Positions 18,307-29,500 of a stretch of DNA of 47,267 nucleotides are shown piece after piece (within the stretch, counting starts at the first letter, position 1; each line of letters begins with the position of its first letter). The translations under genes and the position numbers were made by a program. The notes below the pieces were generated by a model, which searched no databases, was not told the origin of the DNA, and worked only from the letters and a program-made list of their open reading frames with translations. Location of the stretch: NCBI GenBank assembly GCA_000708835.1, contig DF237538.1, positions 4,820 to 52,086 of the forward strand. Reading direction: 5' to 3'. Origin of the DNA: Klebsormidium nitens (lineage: Eukaryota > Streptophyta > Klebsormidiophyceae > Klebsormidiales > Klebsormidiaceae).

Positions 18307-21300
18307 TCAGATGACGTAAGCGAGAGGCTGTGCAGCTTCATCGGCCATCTTTTCTCCACGTACGAACCTCCTCAGCATCTCAAGTGCGTTCTTCGGCTGA
18401 TCCATTGGGACCTGCGGAAATGGCAAAGTGAGATTGTTGGAAATGTTGCTTGAATCGACACGGAGTAAGTGTCTTGCTGGTCACGAAGAGCTATTTTGAA
18501 GCGGTTGTCGAAACCAGACGCTGACGCAGATCGCAAATCTTTTGCCTTTCGGCTGCCCATGCAGAAGTTGCTCTCAGCTCTGCAAAGACTCTACTTCAAA
18601 TCAGTGGCGCATTGAACACGGCAACCATGATACTTTATCCGAAATGAATCTTGTTGCCTGTCCTCTTGCGTATCAACCCAATGCCACTACGCTTCCACAA
18701 CCACCTCCCAAAGTAGTTCAATGAAACAGCTTCGTATACGCTCGATTCCACCAAGACAACGCCACATCGCACCTTAAAAAGATAATTTTATTCGACCATG
18801 TTCTCCTGCTCAACGCCAGCATCATTTAGGATTGCGCCCAAGCAAGTCAACACATGCTCCCCCTTGCCTCGTCGCTTTCTAAACAGAGGGCGTCCTAGAA
18901 AGAACGCATACGTGACACAAAATGATGTGCACGGGTAGAATCGTAAAAGTCGCGACGACTCACCAGGTGTCCCGCGTCCTTCACCTGGAAACAAAGATGG
19001 AGGAGATGTCAAAACAAATGCGGACTAAGCAATGCAGATGGTAGCCCACAAGTTTTGAACTTACTAACGAGGCGTGGAATTTTCATCAGACGCTTTGAGG
19101 GTGCGCTGGTAGATATCACATCAGCGGTTTCGGATTCCGCAAGGTCACGAGGAGCGGTTTGACAAAAAGCCTTCTCGTTCTCAGCCTTCTCTTCTCGTTT
19201 CTTTTCTGCTTTATTAGGACCGTAAGGTAGACCCGATAGCAGCGCAAAAAAAACTTTACGAACGCCACAGCTCGAAAGGGCATTGACATGTCCGCACTTG
19301 AAACCGGCGTGTTCCCCCTCTTTAATGAAGTCTATCCATGTGCACTGTGAAAGAATGTACGCAGCACACAAATGCCGACAACCTTGTGCTGATCATGTGA
19401 GGACTTCCAGGAAAGCACCAAAGGTTTTGAATCGAAGCTCTTAGTGCCCACCTTGAGAAACCCGAGCTGGTCGGTTCCGGTGAAGTTACCGGCTAACTGC
19501 CCGTCAACCGTGAAGTTAACCCAGGGCGCCTTGTTGTACGCTTCCTGGCCCGACCACTCCATGACCGCCACCCACCGAGAGTTGCCTGAGAGTGAAAAGC
19601 AATCCGTTTAACCAGTATACCCGCTCGCTTTCCTGGAGTGAATTGACGGAACGGAAGGAAGGAGAACGCGGACTCCCGGCAGGTCGGTCTCGGGACCCCC
19701 CTCGGCCATAATTCGACGGTTCGGAAAGGTCTTGTTGTCAATCTCAACCGTCGATACCCTGGGGTTATAGCCAAGGGGGCTTGCGAGGGATGGCCAGGAG
19801 TCCGTGTTTCCCCTTCGTCCGTCACGAGAAGAGCTTCTTGAAACTTTTTCGACAGAGAGGTAGGGCTAGGGCTTCAAATGCCCGCTCAAGCGGAATTTTA
19901 CGTGTAAGTGCACTATTCCTCGACCAACCATGAGCCGACACTCAACGCGAATCGACTGAGCAAATGTGAGAAGATCAGCCCCAGAGGCTTTGTATCTCCA
20001 TCGGGATGCATCGATCCAGGCTGCTTGCAGCGTCACAAGTGTCTGCACGTTACTATATTGCTCATCGACACAATTGCCGAAACAGACCATGTAACCGTAT
20101 GAACCATGGTAAAACTCATACCTGGCAACTTGTTCTGACCTCGCCATTGATCCGTCCAAAGTCACCCACAAGATATCTACTCGCCCCCGCCAAAGTCGGC
20201 ATAATTCGAAGTGGAAGAGAACCCTCTCTTCAAACCCCACGGCCGCCATGGTTACAGACACTCACCGACCCAGTTGCAGATGAAGTCAAACTCGCCCGCA
20301 TAGTTCAGAAAGCGGATTCCGTCCTCCAGGAGCGCCGGAATCTTGGGCTCCAGGCTGCGCATGATGTCCGCCAGCATCGCCGTCTGAATCTTTGGACTGG
20401 CACAAGAAGGCGAAACAAAAAGTGGTGTCAAAGAAGGAAGCCTAAAAGTTCCGGGCGCCCACCTAGCCAGTTGCAGATGAAGTCATCTTCCCCTGCGTAG
20501 ACGAGAACCTTTACGCCGTCCTCCAGCATGGCCGGAATGACCGGCTCTGAGTTGCGCATCCAGTCGGCCAGCATGGCCGTGTGAACCGTGGGGCTGCAGG
20601 GCGCAACTAAACCAGTTAAGGCGCCTAACCAAGCTGATAACTAAGGAAGATTGAGACCCACGACCCAACTGATTTTGGGGGCAAATAAGTGCCCTGCTCA
20701 ACGGACTGATATTGCTCTGAGAAACCAAAGTTGAAGCGAATATCGACCATTACTGCCAGATAGGGCGTACGGCGGCAGTGCGCGCCTGGTAAAATCTGAC
20801 CGGACATGGGCTGTCTAGAAAAGCGGTCCCAGGTGGTTGACGAGGCTGCCTAAAACATGTGATCAGGCTCGTTGAAGAGCAAATCCAAAGTTCGACCCGA
20901 TCCTCGTATGCGTCCGTCTGAGCAACTCTGTATGCAAAGTCGTGAGAGGATGGACGGCGCGACTTAGAAAGCGCAACCGAGGGTTTCGTTCTCTCAATGC
21001 CGCTCAAAGGGCGGAGGCGGGGAACAGAAAAGATGGTGCTCATCCTAATTTTGCAACCCAAAAGTGCCTCAGATCGTGTGAATCGAAAGGGTACTAGCAT
21101 TTACGAGTATCGCAGTAAACGGGTCAAGCCCGGAGGTTCGAGGTTTGAAGTTCGTCACATATTTTGGGGGCCATGCGAGTCGTAGGAGTATCAACAGAAT
21201 ATGATACAGCCTTCAGAAGACACAGCAAAGGTGTGAAGAGACGGTCGAAGGAAAGGAGGACGAGTTTGCCCCGTGTACTTACGACATGGACCATTCTTGC

Positions 21301-24300
21301 CCGTCAAACTCAGAACAGCAGGTCTCATAAATGACGCCTTTCCTTATTATTCACCCCTAGAGAGAATATCAAGCAAACAGAAAGGCTCAGAATAAATATC
21401 AAGCAAACAGAAAGGCTCAGAATAAACATTTCCAAATTAAGGTGAAAGGAAAGGGAAAAGGTATACAGCGCGCACCTGCAGGCCACCCAGTAGCGGTCCT
21501 CCACTCCGAGCTCCTTCTTGACGGCGGGCTGGTTCAGGAAGCGGTCCAGGTACGAAAAGTCGTAGCACAGCGGCGCGACGTCGCACTTCTTGCGGATGTC
21601 GTACACCTGCCGGGGGGCGCACCAACACGTATTCAGTTCCACCGTTGGTGTCTTCTAAATGATTCTTCAGCCTCACAATAAATAATCTCGCAGGGTTCTT
21701 CACTGGAGAACACTCAAACTCCAAAGTGACAAGTGAGAACTCGGGCTCCGACGTTGATCTTGTCGGCTTCCGTGAGAATGCGCACAACGAGCGTCTGGCT
21801 GATGTAGACCCACTACGACACAGCTGAGGAAGCCCTCGATGCTTTTCAAACATTATCGGCCTCGCAAACAACTCTGACTCGGCGGGACTTTGTAGCTCGA
21901 AAGTATTAAACTTTTCAAGGTTTACGGGAAAAAAGAAGCTTCCTCTCGTTGATGTTGTTGGCGTCCGCCAGTATGCGCAAAACAATCGTCTGGCAAATGA
22001 AGAGCGCCGCAATGCAGATGATGGAGCCCTGGTGCTTTCAGAAACAGTTCTGAGCCTCACAAAAAGAGACTGATTTGTCCGATACTTGCACCTCGAACTA
22101 TCATTTTCAAGAAAAATGATGAGAGTTCCGGGCTCTCACGTTAATGTTGTTCGCCTCCGCCAGTATGCGCACGACGATCGTCTGGCAGATGTAGAGCGCC
22201 GCAATGCAGCTGATGGAGCCCTTGGTGCCGCACGCGTGGATGGCCATGGCGCAAACCGGGTACTTGATGCGCAGCCCCTCGTACGTGATCTTGGAAATCA
22301 GGTGGTTCTGGTACGCGAAATCGGCGTATGCGCCGTATTGGATGTCGGGTTGCGTGAGGCCGTTCCCAATTGCAATGCCCTGCAGAGAGCGAGAAACAGG
22401 TCTGAAATGTACCAGCTTCAAGGGACTCTTGACGAACCAAAGTGTGGTTGCAAACGGGATGCAAGCATTTCTTAAGCTCGGACTTGACAGGCCGGTTCCG
22501 GGTAGAAAGCTCTGGGAAGAAGTGCCGTTCCTAACCACAATGCCAGATCTGAAAGTTCTTCAGCGACACTAAATGCTTTCAAGAAGATTCTCGTAAGATA
22601 TTTCAGGCTTTGGAGGGCTCTCTGCAGGGCGTCTTTGTGCTACGGTTCTGAAGAAGTTGTAAATGCTCAATGCGCTGAGTCATTCTCAGCGCTGTAGTAC
22701 TGAATGTCGGGCTGTGTCAGGGCGTTCAATCGCGAGGCCCTGCACAAAGCAAGGGTTCCGACAATCTCCTTTAACGTTAGGTACTGGATGCCAGACAAAC
22801 GCTGTGCAGAGTCTGGTCCACTTTCGGGGTGAGAAACCTCGACGGTGTCACGAGGATATTGCAAGCACAATACGTAGCCACAGGGGACATTCACTGCTGC
22901 TTGATCTCAGGCATCCAGGCGACCGCCAGCATCAACGTCAGTGGGCTGATGATCACAAACTGATCGTGGAGCAGGTTTTCGACTGATCCCTACTGGAGCA
23001 AATCCAGTGAAAACTCCTCGAGATAGGAGAGACCAGACGAAATTGTGCTTTCGCGACTTGACTGACAATGGGGCGGTGCGAAAAGACTTTTGAGTTGGCG
23101 AAAACCGAAGCATGCGCACCTTGAGGTTGAGGTGCGGCCCCTGCTTGGCCTTGTTCATGGCGTGCACCTTGGCGGCGACCGCGGGGACGTAGTGGCCAGC
23201 ATACGATTCGCCGGTGATGAAGAAGTCGTGGTCCTTGTACTCGGGGTGCGCTTCGTAGAAGGCCTGCACGGGAAATGATAACAAGCATTGAGTTCATTTG
23301 AGATACGGCTAGGTTGAGATAGGTCAACGTCGGAGGAACGGATGGGATTAGTTTGGGGGTTAACGAGGGTCCAGGTGCGGAGCGCGATGGCTTTATGTCC
23401 GGGATTTCAAGCGATGCGTCCTCCCGGTTTTCTGTTGGTTTTCTCAGCGTGGCTCAACTCAACCTGAAAATGAGACTTGCTAGTGGGACGTGGATATAAA
23501 GACGCCGAGGAAGCTGGAAGAAAGGATTTGATCGAGCGAGTCCGTGTATGTGAGAATCTAATGAACCGGCCAAGACAGGAAGCTTGTACAGGACGCTTGC
23601 AAGGCAGAAAGCTGGGACAGTTGCCTGACACCCCTGCCCGACAAGAGGTGTCCTCCCCGGAAAGATCCCGTTCTGATTACATGAGGTTCTGCCTGTGAGA
23701 GGCCTGTAGGAACTGGGAGAAGGTGCTTTGAGGATGCTGTGACGGCTCGATGAGATGCTGGTGTCTGGTGCGGTCCTAGGGTCTGATGGCTGGAGTGACG
23801 AAGTCGTCAAGTTCCTCAGGAAGTCGCAATCTGTAGTCATGATATTTGACACCCCGCAAAAGATGCCCGGAAAAATCATGTGAGGCTGCCGCGCTGAGTT
23901 TGACGAAGGTTCTGGAAATGAGCAGTGGTGTCTAGAGACAGCACGAAAAAGATGGATACCTAGTGCAAGAAGCTAAAGCTGGCCGGAAGAGGTTAACCTA
24001 CGAAACAGGCTACGAAGACCGTCTACTTAGCGGTTGTAAATCCCTCTTGAGGCAGAGGCGGCAAAGGGCTTCATTGGCTAGTTCTGTACCAGGACGCTCG
24101 ATCACGGCAGACACGCAAAGAGAAAAGCGGCCAGATTGTTGTGAGGCTCACCAGCAGGAAATCGTACATGTCCTCAGACACGCCCTTCTCGGAGTGCACG
24201 ATGTCACGCGGATCGTGGCTGTAACTGAAGCCGGTGCCAATAGGCTGGTCCACATACACCAGGTTGGACACCTGCAAAAACGGCAGATATCATCCTGACT

Positions 24301-25718
24301 TTGACTTCGTTTATTTTGTTCCTGTCGCTTGTTTTCCCTGAAAAGTCTGATCATAGAACTGTTGTCACGCTTTGACGACCCCTGCTGTTCAAGTTGCTTT
24401 GGTTTCACTTTGCCTCAATTATACATGAGCATACTTGATACCCATTGAATCAGTACGAGGTTGCTCAGGTAGGGATTGTCAATTTCAGAAAAGCTTGGTC
24501 TGGGACTAGACGTCCAATGTCCAAGTCAGGCACAATCAAAGATGCAAGATGTGTTCCTAGGCAAAGAACCAAGCTTGGGGCCTTTAGCAACTCGAAAGCG
24601 ACTCGGCACAGCAACTGGAAAGTGACTTATCTGCTCGAACCTGACACACGGTAACTCCATTCAATCAACTGGCCTCCATAACAACTAAAGATGCAAGTTC
24701 AAATACCTTGTCCCAGCCATATGGATTCCAGCTTAGTTCCAGTGTTTCGTTGTCGATCTGGAAGGGGCCATTCTCCGCAAAGACTGCCAGCTCGCTCGAG
24801 CACCCGGGACCTCCCGTCATCCACAGGACGATAGGGTCGGTCGACTTGTTGCCGCGAGACTCAAAGAAGAAGTAGAACATCCTGAGCAAAAGAAATCGAC
24901 GGGGTTTTCACGTGCTCTGTGAACTGCGTGTGGAACACCCCTGGTGGTGTTACCGAAAGCCTAAGCTGAATCACAATAAGAACAGAGTTGGGGACTCTGT
25001 GCACTGATTAAACCTGATGCAGTGGTGGCGGTGTTTTGTGGAATCCTGAATTATAATAGTACACATCTCACATATTTCTCAAATACCTGGCCTCCAGAAC
25101 AGAGATCAACATGATCAAAATGGGACACTTTTAGCCTCACGATATCCCTCGCTCTTCACGTCCCTCGCTTCAAAACTCTATCCAATACTTGCACTGCAAC
25201 AAGCATCCACCACGAGATGATGAAGAATGAAGAAGTTCAAGCAATCACCACTCAACTCTGACGACTCACCTTGCATCGTGCGTCCGATTCAGGCGGAAGT
25301 ACCCTGCGTAGTGCCCCAGGTCCTTATCAGCATTCTCCCCAGCCGGCATTAGGTTCAGTGGTCTCTCTACCAACAATCCCTCCCTTCTGCTTTCCTCATT
25401 CCCCGCCTCCTCACTTCTTCCCTCCCCTGACGACACCACTTCTGACAGGGCCTCTTTCCCCAGGGTTTCTAGCATCTCAGCAGCCCCCACCCCCTCCATC
25501 GCCTGGGGGGACGACACCCCCAGCTCTGAAGCAAAGGCTTTCAGTCTTGAAGCGGAGAGCTCTTCTTCAAATGCATGCACGCCATCGGTGAACTTGGTTT
25601 CGATCCAGTCTCGCACGTCCGCTATCTCGCGCTCCCAGGCCGGCTCTGCAAGGGTGCTTGCTGCGGCTGCCGTCAGAGTGAGGAAGAGAAGGAAGCGGTG
25701 CAGGGTGGAGGAAGCCAT
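18307..25718 (-). CDS. Serine carboxypeptidase, family S10 (SCPL47-49 / carboxypeptidase Y-like), 10 exons
   Basis: It should remove C-terminal residues from peptides in the vacuole or secretory route. Exons: 25718-25270, 24881-24707, 24271-24152, 23263-23120, 22379-22140, 21606-21476, 20593-20463 (7a), 19585-19452, 18984-18964, 18411-18307. Phases agree throughout and give 549 residues. Residues 1-24 form a signal peptide (start MASSTLHRF; an ATG 42 bases upstream is less likely). A propeptide-like region precedes DLGHYAGYF. The oxyanion motif GGPGCSS lies at 173-179, catalytic Ser268 in GESYAGHY, Asp457 in YAGEDDF and His514 in KDAGHL. His514 is encoded by a 21-nt microexon. Sequence between blocks matches plant SCPL48-type enzymes rather than acyltransferase-type SCPLs, though that subfamily call is from memory. 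An alternative exon 7 is listed separately. The gene shares a divergent promoter with ELF5/WBP11. Confidence 0.93.
20266..20396 (-). CDS. Alternative exon 7b of the intact carboxypeptidase
   Basis: It is 131 nt, exactly as long as exon 7a, with the same entry phase (codon begun by AG; 7a adds C, 7b adds T, both giving Ser) and the same exit phase. It has acceptor GTGCCAG and donor GTGAGT. It is open throughout and keeps the catalytic-Asp block as YAGEFDFICNW. The intron between 7a and 7b is only 66 nt. Since 131 is not a multiple of 3, including both would shift the frame. The pseudogene paralogue uses this type of exon 7. Inferred: mutually exclusive splicing. Confidence 0.8.
21749..22035 (-). 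pseudogene. Two decayed copies of carboxypeptidase exon 5, 3' edge
   Basis: The copy at 22035-21947 reads GSIICIAALFICQTIVLRIL then ADANNIN, matching the end of the real exon 5 (GSISCIAALYICQTIVVRIL, AEANNIN). The copy at 21812-21749 reads VYISQTLVVRILTEADKIN. Both end where the donor should be but have lost it (GAGAGG and GTCGGA-type contexts). They lie in order downstream of exon 5, with the nearer one better preserved. Confidence 0.85.
22684..22745 (-). pseudogene. Decayed copy of carboxypeptidase exon 5, 5' edge
   Basis: After a TGCAG acceptor, GGCCTCGCGATTGAACGCC resembles GGCATTGCAATTGGGAACGGC of the real exon with a small deletion, then CTGACACAGCCCGACATTCAGTA continues the match. It is frameshifted. 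It lies about 300 bp upstream of exon 5 in gene order. A further vague match to exon 4 may exist at 22905-22965. Confidence 0.7.
23300..23420 (+). mobile_element. MITE-like repeat, copy e (intact gene, intron 3)
   Basis: It has GGGATTAGTTTGGGGGTTAACG and then GGTGCGGAGCGCG, a diverged version of the family core. Like copy b in the pseudogene it begins 37 bp from exon 4, so the two are probably the same insertion inherited through the gene duplication. Terminal repeats are no longer clear. Confidence 0.5.
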
Positions 25719-26552
25719 TGCAAATGCCAATCTCGAGGCAAGAGCACTTCCTTTTGGCAACCTAGCTGTAAGAATACAGCGTTTACAGCGCTTTCCACTG
25801 GCGGTTTATAGGGCTTTCCACTTACCACTTAGCAGTTTGCTACCATTTCTCTCGCCTGCCACCCTTCTGCTGCAGCTCCTGGGACCTGACCCCATATAAA
25901 GATTTTGGGTAAGAGTAACCTCTTTGTCGGGTAAAACGGGTTACCCTAACACAAACGGCGAAGTAATTCGATGCAGACCATGCCGTCCCCGGTAAACCAG
26001 CGTCTGGTAAGGCCGGTGGCAACGTTAACAGCTAACCGAGCAGTAAAGGGATGGTTTTGGAGGGTTTGCTCTGCTCTTCACTCTTCAAAAGCATGGACTT
26101 CTTGGAGAAGCTTTGAAGTTTGAAGAAGCTGGAACTTGGAAGGCAAGCGCTCTGAGTCTGAATCCCGACTCACAAGGGCGCCAGCCAACCTAGCGTCATT
26201 TTACATCTACCTAACACTCAAAAGAAGTATCAAAAGTGCTGTGACGGAAAAGGGTCCTAGCAGTGATAGAAAGGTCATTATCACCTGGGCGCTGGCAAGA
26301 AAGCTTGGTCAAGAAAGCACAGGAATCTGCTGGCGGGCGTTTCAAATCGGCGGCACTTAGTTTCGCTTTTGGTGGTATCGCATTGGCACTGCACGGCTTC
26401 TTCGGCTCTCGCAATCTGCCTTCAAAAAAACCCTCTGCGCAACGTGCTTTGGAGACCTTTGGTCTGAGAGACTGGAAGAGTAGCGCTTCAGGGGGAATTG
26501 AGGTTGCTTGCACTTTGGCCCCAGAGGCCGAGACTTTTCTAGGGCAGCGAAG
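25719..26552. promoter_or_regulatory. Divergent promoter region between the carboxypeptidase and ELF5/WBP11
   Basis: An 834-bp region separates two start codons pointing away from each other. Imperfect GGTTACC / GGTAAAACGGGTTACC elements occur near 25910-25950. I assign no specific factor sites. Bases from about 26290 to 26552 probably hold the ELF5 5' UTR. Confidence 0.5.
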
Positions 26553-29500
26553 ATGGTGAAGAAGCAGAAGGAGGGGAAGATTATGAATCCTACGGACGCC
26601 CATCGCAAGATGGAGCGAAGGAAGGAGCTCCAGCGGGTGAGCGATGTTTGCATCTTGCTCTTATTCCCAAATTTCAAGAATCCTGTCTGTCCTCCTTTCT
26701 TAATCGCTTCTGCTGTTGCCGGACAGTGGAGGTAAAGCGGAGATCTAAAGTAGTTTGCTGATGTTTTGTGCATTTGACTTTTGCTTGGGGGTATTTGGTG
26801 GTTTGGTGGCGCCCATCAATTGCCACTTCTCACTCATTGCCATGCAAAGTGCCGAGCGCTATGCACTTAGTGTTGCACTAGCATACGTAAGGTTTAGGGG
26901 TTTCTTCCATATTTAGCAGCGACATGGCATATTAGTGCATTCTGTCTCTTAGGATTCACTTTGAGGTTTTACTTGAAATAGGACATTATGTTGTCCTACT
27001 TGGAACCCATGTATCCAGAAACTCCGAGGGCTCTTTTGAATTGCAAGTTTGCACTGATGGACATTAGCGTATCCCGTGTCGCTATCAATGTCGCAGGCTG
27101 CGGTTAGGCTCGTTTGCAGCTTCTACTTCTGGTTGGTTGTATCTCAAGGCCTTGTCTTTCATGATGTCGGAAACATCTGAATGGTGGCATTAGGCACAAA
27201 CCGCTGTTGTGTAAGGAAAGTCCACACCTTCTTTAGATCATCCACCACCGGGGCCAAGAGTGCAAGCAAATGCAGATTTTGCTGGCGCTTTTCTGACAGG
27301 CTTTCTTTAAGTGTTCATTGGTCGTCGTACCACCTTCTTGACCACCTCGTCGTGACTGGAGCTGAAGTGCGCTTGCGGAGTTTTTGACATCTGGCTTTGT
27401 GGAAGCAGTCTGGACCATAGGCAGGATTGATTCTTCATGGCAATGCGGCAACGTGAAACCATGAGCCATTTCGAATGCAGAACAAGAAGGAGCGCATGAA
27501 GGTGCGGGAGGTGGGCGTCCTAAAGAAGGACCCCAACGCGATCAAGGCGCAGATCGACAAGCTCGAGCAGATGCGTAAGTTCCACCTCCGCATTTTCAGT
27601 CATCGTTTTCATCCTGCCTGGAAGCAGAATGCGCTTAGAGTCCAGTTGTTGCGACATGGCGCCAAGGAGGACCCATGGAAGTCATAGTAGAGAAAAGCCA
27701 GCCTTTTATGTGGGTGTCGTATGGCGCTCCACTTGCCTGAAGGGGGCATCAGGTATGAAAGGGCTCAGCGACAATAGCTTCTGGGCATCGGATGGGCTAT
27801 CTGCATCTTAGATATCGACAAACAAAGCAGTATCGTGTCAGGAGGCGTTCGGGGGCCCAAACACTCTCCTCATAGAGGCGTCTGGATGCACACGTCCTTT
27901 CCTGATCTCACTGGGTAGCCTGATCTCCGTGAAGCCGGTCTGAGAATCTGACAATGATGGAGTTGGGGATTGCGGGTGGTCGCCCGCTTTAAGGAGGGGA
28001 TCAAAGGTGGATATAAGCAAGGCAAATTTTGGGCGCTTTGACATGGGATTCTGTGTCCGATGCAGAGGCCGACGGCGCACTGGACAAGACGCGGCGGCAC
28101 AAGAAGCGACAGCTGGAGGAGAGCCTGGACAAGGTGGTCAAGAAGCAGAAGGAGTACGAGGAGAAGATGCGGGAGAAGGGAGAGGAGCCGGTTATGTTCA
28201 GGTGGGTTAAGCTTTCTGGGGGTTTGGCGTTTGTGACATGGAGGGTTTTGATCGCTTGGGGTTGAGCAGGGTATGAGGAGATGCGGGAAAAAGGAAGGTG
28301 CCGTCATGCTCAGGTAAACTTGGCTTGTTTGGGCTTGCGGTTGTGATCATTCAGGATTCTGGATCGTTGCAGGAAGTGAGCACAAGAAAGTAAGAAACAA
28401 AATATGCACCCAGGGGGTCCGAAGTTATCTGCTTCCCTGTTGTTTCAGGGGCTTGGGGGTTTCCGATTTTATCGGTCTGGGCATCAAGGTTGTATCTGAG
28501 GTGCTCAAGAAGCCGCTGGCGTTTTTGTTGAGAGTAGGGGGTTGAGCAAGTTGTGTTCACGCGACTTTGATTTCCGGAGCTTTGGGTTCGTCAATCTTTG
28601 AGAAACAATTAGACTAGCAGACAGTAGAGAAGAACGCGAAAGGATCCTAAAGAGTGTTGCCTGACATGAAGGGAAATGGTCCAGCGAAGCAGAAAGTTCG
28701 TGGATTCGATGGTGAAATCATCTAATATTTGTCTTGAGGAGGTGGTCAAAATGCCGGAGGAGAGTCAGAAGGGAGGAGCGAGCGTTGCGAGCGTGTCGAA
28801 ACCAACGCGGTTTCTGGGCGACTTAGCAACATGCTACATTTGCCCTTCTCCTAGCCAAACGAATCTTTGTTTTCCGATGTAAAACTCTGGCCTGTGACAG
28901 TGCTATAACGATGCAATTTTCCCCTCCCAATTATCTGTGTCTTTTCTCGTGTGCAGCCACTTGGCACCGCCGAAGCCCAGCATGGTCGTGCCCTTGAATG
29001 ACGTCAAGGTCGCGGGCGACTATCCCCGTCCGGAGGTAAGGCTCCAACCTCCGCTCGTTAGAACGTTAGTCGAAGCCCAAGTCGGAATGCATTACCTCCC
29101 TCTCGTAATTCAGGGAACGAAATGCGATATTGACGGTTGAGGCAGGGGTAACAGACGTAGCTCAAGTAAATCTTGACTGAGAGGCGCAGAACCTTTGAGC
29201 ACGCCAGTTTCGCTTTGCTTCACGAGTTCGGACGTCCTTTATGTACGATCTATCAGGATCTTTGAAGCGCTGCAGATCCGCAGGCCTCTTATCTCGTGCT
29301 CCACACGCTCACGAGGTTTGTTGAGCAGTTACGGCTTGTGCCCCCGCTGAAACAGCCTGTATCAGTTTCGGCAACACATAAGGAGCACATCTGAAGGGTT
29401 TTGAATCCGGGGATCATTCAGAAAGTACTGTCCCCGTCGAAAGCGATGCCGAAGTGTTTGCAGAAGCACCTGGGGTTACTGGAAATTCTACGGTTCCTGG

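Noticed and set aside
19640-19760. Possible copy of carboxypeptidase exon 8 next to the real one
   Set aside because: Only short scattered matches (GGTCGGT, CTTGTTGT); too weak by eye to claim.
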